Positions 47,263 through 55,188 of a stretch of DNA of 55,188 bases are shown piece by piece. Numbering within the stretch: the stretch's first letter is position 1; each line of letters opens with the position of its first letter. The translations under genes and the position numbers were made by a program. The notes under the pieces were generated by a model. It was given only the letters and a program-made list of their open reading frames with translations. It was not told the DNA's origin and ran no database searches. This stretch comes from Reclinomonas americana ATCC 50394 (Eukaryota; Jakobida; Jakobea; Jakobida): assembly GCA_048213135.1 (NCBI GenBank), contig PS015178.1, forward strand, positions 1 to 55,188. The letters are read 5' to 3'.

Positions 47263-49959
47263 ATGTTCAGTCGCAGCAGCGCAGGTGGCCTTGCGCCGCG
47301 TGCCGCATCCATGTGGACGCGACTGGCCACCGCCTGGCACGCACGTCCCTTCCACCAACAACACCAACACCAACAACAACAGTTCTTTGCACTTTCGCAT
47401 CGCCAGCACTTTCATCGTCGCTCCCGCCACGACAATGGCAGCCGCAGTGCGAGCAGCGCAGGTGGAGGAGGCAGTGACAACAGTAACAACAACGATGAGG
47501 AAAGTCAGTTGTGGTTGAGTGATAAAAGTGAGAAGCAGTCGCGTTCTCGCACAAAGACGCAGACTGACCAGGGTGAGTGCATCATACGCACGTGTGTATG
47601 TGTGTGTGTCTGGAGTGAGAGAGCGTGTGTGTTGTGCTGACACGTGTATGCGTGCGTTTGAGTAGAGATTGCTGAGGAGGATGCTGTGGATGGGAGTTTG
47701 CTTGTGCATCCTCGTCGTGCGTCTTCGTCTTCGTCGTCGGCGACTCGCCCTGAGTCGAGTGAGGAGAGTGAGGATGATGATGCGGAGGGCGAGGNNNNNN
47801 NNNNNNNNNNNNNNNNNNNNNNNNNNNNNNNNNNNNNNNNNNNNNNNNNNNNNNNNNNNNNNNNNNNNNNNNNNNNNNNNNNNNNNNNNNNNNNNNNNNN
47901 NNNNNNNNNNNNNNNNNNNNNNNNNNNNNNNNNNNNNNNNNNNNNNNNNNNNNNNNNNNNNNNNNNNNNNNNNNNNNNNNNNNNNNNNNNNNNNNNNNNN
48001 NNNNNNNNNNNNNNNNNNNNNNNNNNNNNNNNNNNNNNNNNNNNATGATGATGATGATGATGAGGATGATGAGGATGATGAGGATGATGATGACGATGAG
48101 GACGATGAGGATGATGACACGAATGTGTTTGTGGCGGGCGCGCGTGGCAGCTCGCCGGCCTCCACGTCGAGTGATGCCAGTGCCGGAGGTGAGAGGCACG
48201 GGAGGGGCAGTGTGAGAGCTTGCAGCTCCGGAGGACTCCGATGGAGACAAGAGACAAGAGAGATGATAGAGAGAACGAGAGGCCTTGTGCTGTTGGAGAC
48301 AACTCTGCGTCGTCTGAAATGCATGTCTCGTTGTTGCTGTTGTGCAGCCTTGGTGCATCCGAGTAGTCTGCCGCTGCCGAGCGAGCTGCTGGTGATTCCG
48401 TTGTATCGGCGACCGGTGTTTCCGGGCATTGTGGCGCCGATCTTGCTGCAGGACGATGACTTTGTGCGGCAGTTGACCAGTCTGCGCGATTCCGGTGTCA
48501 AGCATGTGGGTCTTTTCTTGGCCAAGGAGGCGCCGGCGGGGACGCCGGATGCCTCTGGCGCCGCAGCTGGTGCTGCAGCGTCGCCGTCGTCGAGCCCGTC
48601 GGATGCCGCCAAGGCGACCGACAGTACCAAGGCCGGCGACAAGGTGCCTGGCAGTTGTCTCCGTCGTATTGATTGCTTGCTTGCTCATTTCGTCGTGCAG
48701 GACAAGAAACCGGGAAGCAGCAAAGAGGAAGATGTGCAACGGCTGGTCAAGAGCATGGAGCAAGTGCACCACATCGGTGTAATTGCGCGCATTATTCGCA
48801 TCCTGCCGAGCCGATCGGGCGGAGCGCAAGTCATGTTGTCGGGACTGAGTCGTATCGAGGCTGTTGAGGAGGTGAAGAATCGCGATCGACTGACTGTGCG
48901 TGTGCGCCACCTGAAGGTGAGTACGTCCTGCCTGACAGCGTGTGTGTGTGTGTGAGTGCATCTCATTGTTTTGCTCTGCTTGCAGAACAAACCGATTGAC
49001 ACGTCGGACACGGAAGTCAAGGCCTACACTGTGGAGATTGTGAACACGATCAAGGACATTCTCAAGGTGCCTCCTCCAAGCAGAGAAGCGGGAATCTGCA
49101 TGTTCCAGAGCACTAACACGTGCCTCCCCCCGCACAGCTGAACCCCTTCTTCAAGGAGCAGTTGCAGACGTTCCTCGACCAAGTGGACCTGGGCAATCCG
49201 AGCGAGTTGGCCGACCTGGCTGCGGCGCTGACCACAGCCGAGGCTGTCAAGTTGCAGGAAGTGTTGGACGCTGTGGAGTTGCACGACCGTCTGTCCAAGT
49301 CACTGACGCTGATCAAGACCGAGTTGGATCTCAACATGATCCAGCAAAAGATTCAGCGGCAGCTGGAGGACAACATCAGCCAGACGCACCGCCGATACAT
49401 GCTCATGGAGCAGCTGAAGGCCATCAAGAAGGAGCTGGGACTGGAGCGTGAGGACAAGGACACCGTGATCAAGAAGTTCCGCGATCGGCTGGCCGAGCTC
49501 AAGGTGCCGGAGCACGCCAACAAAGTGATTGAGAACGAGATGGTGAGTTGTTGGCACAGCGCAAGGAAATATGTCAGATGCTGATGGTGGTTTCTGTTCT
49601 GCTGTGCCACGTAGAACAAGCTGCAAATGTTGGAGGCGTCGAGCGCCGAGTTCAACATGACGCACAACTACCTCGACTGGCTCACTTCGTTGCCGTGGGG
49701 CATCTACTCCACCGAGAATCTCGACATCAAGCACGCCAAGGGTGAGCGGTGAAGAGGGGAAGGGGGATCAAAGAGAGGGAGAGCGCAGGCAGTAAGCACG
49801 AGCATCATTCTGATCTTCGTTGCTCCATCGTGCTCTGTTTCTCTCGCTCCGCGTCTCTTTACCAGTCTCTCTGTCTCTACCTGAGCCTCTTTGGTAGTCT
49901 CTCTGTCTCTTTGTCTTTCTGTCTTTCGTTCTTTCTGTCTTGTCTGTCGGTGTGTGTGG

Positions 49960-49996
<37 letters not shown>

Positions 49997-52273
49997 CTCT
50001 TCTGTCTTGCTCTGTTCTCCTCTTTTCCTCTGTCCTCTTGCTCCGTTCTTCCTCTTGTCCCCCCTTCTCTCTTTCTCTCTGCTTTGTTGTGTGCTCCTCG
50101 GTTCTTCCCTCCCATGGCCCCCTCGTCTCCTTCTCTCTGCTCAGTTCTGCTCTGTTCTGCCGCTTCACTTCTTTCTCACTCTCTCTTTTCTTCTTATCCT
50201 TTGCTCCATTGTCCTCTTTCCGTCCCCCCCCCCTTCCCTCTCCCTTTCTCTTCCCCTTATCGTGCTCACCTTTCTTGCACAACGCAGCGGTGCTCGAGGA
50301 GGACCACTTTGGCCTGGACGATGTGAAGCAGCGAATCCTGGAGTTTATTGCTGTCGGTGGCCTGCGCGGCACTGTGCAAGGTAAAATCCTGTGCATGGTC
50401 GGACCGCCTGGTGTCGGCAAGACCTCCATTGGCAAGTCGATTGCGCGCTCGTTGGACCGCTCCTTCTACCGCTTCTCGGTTGGCGGCCTCAGTGATGTGG
50501 CTGGTGAGAGCGGAAATAATCGTTCATCTGCACATACAATGATTCTCATTTCTCCTTTGACAGAAATCAAGGGCCACCGACGAACGTACATTGGCGCCAT
50601 GCCCGGCAAGCTGCTGCAGTGCTTGAAGACCACGCAGAAGGCCAACCCGGTCATCATGATTGACGGTCGGTGGAGTATGCGCGCTCACTCTGGACATTCA
50701 GAAGTGACGCTCATGTCCTCCCTGCGCACAGAAATCGACAAGCTTGGTCGTGGATACCAGGGTGACCCGGCGTCGGCACTCCTCGAGGTGCTCGACCCGG
50801 AGCAAAACCACGCATTCCTGGACCACTTCCTTGACGTGCCGTTCGATCTGTCCAAGGTGCTGTTCGTGTGCACCGCCAACTCGCTCGACACCATCTCCAA
50901 GCCGCTGCTCGATCGCATGGAAATCATCCGGCTGAGCGGCTACGTGTTGGAGGAGAAGGTGGCGATCGCCAACCGGTACCTCATCCCGCACGCAGCCACA
51001 GACTCGGGCATCACCATGGTTTGTGTTGAAAAGGGGGCACAGAGGGAAAAGACAATGTGAGTTGCTGAACATGGATTGGTGGCCACAGGAGCAAGTGAAA
51101 ATCACCGACGGAGCCATTGAGGAGCTGTGCAAGTCGTACTGCCGCGAGGCTGGCGTGCGCAATCTGCAAAAGCACATTGAGAAGGTGTTCCGCAAGGCCG
51201 CCTACAAGGTGAGCGTTGGTGTGTGGATAATTTGGAGGAAGTGCACCGCTGAATCCGAGGTGAATGCACCACCAGCTGGCCGCCAAGGAGGTCGAGAATG
51301 TCACGGTGACGCCGGAGAACCTCTCGGACTATGTCGGCAAGCCGGTGTTTACGTCGGATCGCTACTATGCGCGCACTCCTGTTGGCGTCGTTGCGTGCGC
51401 GCTTTCTTCCTGCACGTAAGCATTCGACCTGTCCCTCACCCGTTTCCACACACAGACCATGGGCCTGGCCTGGACGGCGATGGGTGGCAGCACGCTGTAC
51501 ATTGAGACAGTGCTCGAGAAGGCGTACTCGTCGTACAAGAAGCTGACCAAGGCCGCCGAAGCCAAGGATGCCAGCGCCAAGGACGAGGAGCGATCGCTGT
51601 CCGGTGGTCGCCTGAAGGTCACCGGCCAGCTGGCGTCGGTGATGCAGGAGAGCACAGATGTGGCGTACACATACGCCCGCCACTTCTTCTATGAGACGGT
51701 GCTGCCGAATCTGCCGGCGGACAGCGGGGTCGACACGTCGTTCTTTGACCATGTGCGTGTGGGAGAGAAAGGGAGGGAGGGGAAAGCTTGATCCTTCTCA
51801 TCCTTTTCTGTTTGGCAGGCGCGCATCCACCTGCACGTGCCGGAGGGCGCGACACCGAAGGATGGTCCGTCGGCCGGTTGCACGGTGGCCACCTCGATTC
51901 TCTCGCTGGCACTCAACGTGCCGGTGCGCCACAACTTAGCCATGACGGGCGAGATCACGCTGACAGGTATTTGAGTTTGTGCTTGTCTGTGTTCTTCCTC
52001 CTGACTGTCTGACTGACTGACCGCTCACTCGCCACAGGCAAAATCCTCCCGATCGGTGGCGTCAAGGAGAAGACAATCGCAGCAAAGCGCAGCGGCATCA
52101 CGCGTGTGATTCTGCCGGCCGGCAACCGCAGCGACTGGGACGAGATGCCGGAGCACATCAAGAAGGGCATCAAGGTGCACTTTGTCAAGACCTTTGAAGA
52201 CGTCTTCAAGATTGCCTTCCCCACCGTGGCCAGACACGCGCGCAAGACGCACAAGCCCGCCAAGAAGAACTAG
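47263..52273 (+). CDS. LONP1: Mitochondrial Lon protease (LONP1-type)
   Basis: Fifteen exons: 47263-47572, 47666-48188, 48348-48643, 48701-48916, 48986-49066, 49138-49542, 49615-49741, 50288-50503, 50564-50665, 50732-51018, 51089-51208, 51276-51389, 51456-51753, 51819-51966, 52038-52273. [16 protein letters not shown] and an Arg/His-rich, acid-poor leader act as presequence. A long Asp/Glu tract follows (with gap 47795-48044), then the LON domain ([28 protein letters not shown]). The AAA+ module has Walker [13 protein letters not shown], Walker B VIMIDEID, and [11 protein letters not shown]. The protease domain has PKDGPSAGC with catalytic Ser and GGVKEK with catalytic Lys. Lon degrades oxidised matrix proteins and binds mtDNA. 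One intron starts GTTGCGTG (51390), fixed by TPVGV/TMGLAW. Intron 7 (49742-50287) is 546 nt and pyrimidine-rich. Confidence 0.96.
48045..48118 (+). repeat. (GAT/GAG)n coding repeat
   Basis: A triplet run encoding uninterrupted Asp/Glu, in the acidic segment between presequence and LON domain. The gap just upstream (47795-48044) is probably a longer stretch of the same repeat. Confidence 0.9.
49742..50287 (+). other. Long pyrimidine-rich Lon intron
   Basis: GTGAGCGG...AACGCAG. Nearly all of 49840-50270 is C and T on the coding strand (CTCTGTCT-like words, a pure CT run at 49963-49992 and a C9-10 run at 50225). No snoRNA boxes or nested gene were found. Confidence 0.85.
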
Positions 52274-52321
52274 AAGAGAACGAAATCGCAAACACAATAC
52301 ACTTGACCTTGCTCTCGTTTG

Positions 52322-52873
52322 TCATGCCACCGCGGCCGTAATGTAAAGCCCCACCACACAACCGTAGCCGAGCACAAACACCACCGATCGCAACGTGGCC
52401 ATGGCGTTGTTGGCGCCCATCAGGTACACGATAATGTACAGAGCGCGCAAGCCGAGGAAACCAATCGACAATCCATTCACCCAACCGCGCTGCGATGCCT
52501 CCATCGGCACCTGCATGTGCGCAATGATGGCAGCGGCTGCGAAGAAGGGCGTCACCTCCAGAGAGTTGAGATGGGCGTTGTAGGCGCGACGACCCCAGCC
52601 TGTGCAATCAGTGAGAGAGAGAGAGAGACACGCGCGCGCTCTCAGACTTGACACGTGCCATCGAGCACTTCAGCTGCTTGCTTGCGAGGGTCCACGTTGT
52701 CGTACTTGCCCTTGTTGCGATGAATCCTGTGTGTGAGTGAGAGAGAGTGAGAGTGTGCATTTTGTGTGTGTGTGTGTGTTTTGTCGCAATGCGCACCATA
52801 CGGATTTGAGTGTCGACGGCACGTACACCAGAATGCCGGCGGCGAGCACACACCAGAGAGGAATGGTCAACAT
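52322..52873 (-). CDS. MAPEG-family membrane protein
   Basis: Exons 52797-52873, 52659-52726, 52322-52598, about 140 residues. Sequence: MLTIPLWCVLAAGILVYVP, NKGKYDNVDPRKQAAEVLDG, WGRRAYNAHLNSLEVTPFFA, then GLRALYIIVYLMGAN and SVVFVLGYGCVVGLYITA. DPR..LxGWxxRA..AH.N..E..PFF is the MAPEG motif; four TM helices fit. MAPEG members include microsomal glutathione transferases and LTC4 synthase, but this divergent form resembles the uncharacterised YecN-like group. Joining LDG to WGRRA requires a GC donor (GCACGTG at 52658). It is convergent with Lon: the two stop codons are 48 bp apart. Confidence 0.85.
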
Positions 52874-53323
52874 GCTTGAGAGGAGGGAAGAGACGGAGAG
52901 TCGGTCCTCTGACGTTGCAAATATCAATCGGAAAAACACACCGCGGTCGGTTGCTGGTGGAGGAGGTGTGCGATCGATGGAGGAACAAGTGGTCGTTTAT
53001 GCCCGTGTGCGTGCGAGAGAGAAGAAGAGAAACTGGCGGAGAAAGAGAGAATGCAAATGTCGACGTCGACGTTATTCTCTCTCCTCGCTGCGCACCCAGA
53101 AGGCAATGCAAATGGTGAACATAGAGACACACAAGGAGAAGAGAGAGACAACGTGCACTCGCAGGTGTCACAGCCAGACGACGTTCACGCGCCTTCCAAG
53201 TCGGGCGGACGCACAATTTTGTTATATTTTCGTTGTTGCACCGCGCCACGCACGCACGCACACACACAGTCCACACTCAAGAAAGGACTCACTTACACAC
53301 TTACACACTCGCGCATCATCAAC
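52874..53323. other. Divergent intergenic region
   Basis: About 450 bp between MAPEG (minus) and the SDR gene (plus). GA- and CA-rich; open frames cross it without splice or family support. Confidence 0.5.
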
Positions 53324-55188
53324 ATGGCAGAACGACTCCGATGGTGTGTCTTGTCTGCATCACTTATATCAGTCACCCGTCTCTCACGCACTTGCTGCTG
53401 TCTCTCTTCCCCTTTTCTCTCTCACACACACAGGTTGGTTCTCGGCGGCACTGGCTTCATTGGCCGGTGAGTCTGTCTGCTTGCTTGCTTGCTTGTGTGT
53501 GTTTTGTGTGTGTGAGGTACACACAATGTCTCACACGCACGCAGCCACCTCGTCAAGTACCTTGTGCGCAACGACTTGGCCTCCAAGATCCGCGTCGTCG
53601 ACAAGATCATGCCCGCACTGGCGTACCTCACTCCCGAGTTTGAGGAGTACTATAACGCGGCTGTTGTCGAGTTCAAGCAGGTGCGTTGTCTCACGCACTC
53701 GCACACAGCAAGAGAGAAGGAGAAGGAGAGAGAGTCTGTATGTGTGCATGTGTGCATCTCACTCTCTCAGAGTGTGCGTGTGCTTGTGCGGGCCCGCTGT
53801 TGTGTGTGGTTGCGGAGAAATGGCCAACTCACTCACACCTTGTCTTCTCTCCCTCCCTCTCCACAGGCCAACCTTGGCAACCCTGGTTGCGTCCCTCTCT
53901 TCCCTCCACACGCCCCTGTGCTGCTTTAACAACAGCAGCAGCAGCAGCATGCAAATGATTGACTTGTTGTTTCTTTTTGGACAAATAACACACAGCTCAT
54001 TTGGCGCGCGCGTTTGACGACCCCGAAGGCACCTTCGACATTGTCGTCAACCTGGCGGCGGAGACCAAGTACGGCCAGGCGGAGGATGTTGCGGCACCAT
54101 TCAAATGTTGATGCATGCACACACATTCGAGTGCTGAATGGCGGCAAAATGCAGGTGTACAAGCAACTCATCCTCGACGTGGCGCTGGCGGTGGCCACCG
54201 AGGCCGTCCGCCGCGGCGGTGTGCGCAAGTTCATTCAAGTGAGCACTGCGCAGATCTACGACTCGTCCAAGGTTCGCTCTTGTTTCATTTTTCTCTGGCT
54301 GGTGAGACAACTGAACTCACTCTGCCGCGTGATCACGAGTAACAGAAGACGAGCACGGAGAGCAGCAAGATCAAGCCGTGGACGCTGCTGGCGCGTTACA
54401 GCCTGGAGGCCGAGGAGGCCCTCCGTGGCATTGCTGGGTGCGCGTGAATCCAAAGTGTGTTTTTCTTCACGTGAGGCGATCTGTGCTGACTGTGTGCTCT
54501 TTGCAGACTGCCGCTGGTGGTCCTGCGACCGGCCATCTGCTATGGCCCGGGCGACCAGAACGGTGTGATGCCGCGCGTCATTTGCGCTGCGTCGTACACC
54601 CAGCTGGGCGAGAAGATGCAGTTCCTGTGGGGCAAGGATCTGCGGTGCGTTCTCTCTGCCTAAGTTTCTCGCCCATCTTAACCCGCTGCTCACTCTCTCC
54701 TTCACTCACTCCAGCATCAACACTGTGCATGTGGCCGACGTGGCGCGTGCCATTCACCACGTGGCCATCACGGCGGCGGCTGGATCCGTGTTCAACCTGT
54801 CCGATGAGGGCGACACGAGTTGCGTCTCCACGAGTTGCTGCGCTGTGTGTTGTTGTTGGTATTCACTGTCTCACGCCCCCCACACACACAACAGACCAGA
54901 AGACCATTGGCAAGATCCTGGAGCGCCTCTTTGGCATCCGCACCGACTACTACGGCTCGATCATGTCGAACTTGGCCAAGCTGAACCTCGAGTCGCTGAC
55001 CGAGGAGGCCAACGACAAGCACATGACGCCGTGGAGTGCGCTGATCAAGGAGTACAACCTCAACACGCCGCTCTCACCGTACCTCGACATTGAGCTGCTG
55101 TACAACAACCCGCTGTCGATTGACGGAGGTGCCATCAAGAGCACCGGATTCAACTATGAGTTCCCGGCAGTTGAGTGGAAGGGGGGAA
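53324..55188 (+). CDS. Extended SDR (NAD-dependent epimerase/dehydratase family), 3' partial
   Basis: Exons 53324-53343, 53434-53466, 53545-53680, 53867-53885, 53996-54087, 54155-54271, 54346-54437, 54507-54644, 54715-54828, 54895 to the window end. Joined: MAERLRW/LVLGGTGFIGR (Rossmann GxxGFxG), KIRVVDKI, FDIVVNLAAETKYGQ, GVRKFIQVSTAQIYDS, KPWTLLARYSLEAEEAL, LPLVVLRPAICYGPGDQNG, INTVHVADVARAI, VFNLSDEGDT/NQKTIGKIL. The usual YxxxK catalytic motif reads YSLEA, so the active-site Lys is replaced. Exon 4 is a 19-nt microexon. Three donors are GTTGCG (53886, 54088, 54829); others include GTTCGCTC. No stop before the window ends. Confidence 0.88.

Noticed and set aside
53324-55188. UDP-glucuronate decarboxylase or UDP-glucose epimerase
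   Set aside because: Rossmann and PGD segments fit extended SDRs in general, but the family-specific YxxxK motif is not there; only the broad family is supported.

Overview
The window is nuclear DNA of a GC-rich, intron-rich unicellular eukaryote. Genes are split by many short introns (mostly 45-90 bp, GT...AG, with CTNAC-like branch sites), intergenic spaces are often under 150 bp, and CA/GT, CT and CAG microsatellites are common. The gene set (EXO1, LONP1-like protease, RPS2, VPS26C, MIS12-like, COA5/PET191, a PILS/auxin-efflux-type carrier, MAPEG, MsrB, pirin, and a selenocysteine tRNA) fits a free-living protist. An amoebozoan or similar lineage is possible, but I cannot place it further. 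Eight runs of N mark a draft scaffold. All exon models below were built by eye from splice signals, reading frame and remembered protein families.

Layout: 1-1085 (-) kelch protein, partial; 1137-6483 (+) large polyQ/polyP protein; 7240-9420 (+) R2R3 Myb; 9668-10978 (-) pirin; 11095-11457 (-) possible one-TM ORF; 11604-12820 (-) VPS26C; 13098-14129 (+) MIS12-like; 14280-15317 (+) LRRC61-like; 15366-15650 (-) COA5/PET191; 15715-17067 (+) SLC25A32-like carrier; 17140-17755 (+) four-TM protein; 17821-19657 (-) membrane protein of unknown family; 19836-22216 (-) PILS-type carrier with tRNA-Sec inside intron 1; 22666-23650 (-) NNF1/PMF1-like coiled coil; 23800-23964 (+) small ORF; 24137-25907 (-) WD40 protein; 25966-27530 (+) helical protein; 27626-29610 (-) acidic/coiled-coil protein; 29934-33398 (-) EXO1; 34332-35694 (+) RPS2 with an intronic C/D snoRNA; 35905-39338 (-) START-domain protein; 39423-41786 (+) unknown; 42333-43114 (+) MsrB; 43265-43594 (-) small ORF; 43898-47196 (+) LRR protein with a misoriented middle contig; 47263-52273 (+) mitochondrial Lon; 52322-52873 (-) MAPEG; 53324-55188 (+) extended SDR, cut by the window end.

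The genes are unrelated housekeeping genes rather than a functional cluster. The most interesting signal is shared across them: besides ordinary GTGAG/GTGCG donors, at least 22 introns in 16 genes begin with GTTGCG (19 of 22 GTTGCGT). In these the last exonic base is usually not G, while branch and acceptor signals look ordinary. Conserved residues on both sides of several of these introns (Lon, pirin, PILS, WD40, START, VPS26C) fix the splice positions. I do not know of a described eukaryote with such a second 5' splice-site class. Other points of note are three GC-AG introns, many microexons of 14-34 nt, a nested tRNA-Sec, and an snoRNA with a 13-nt match to a conserved 28S rRNA segment.
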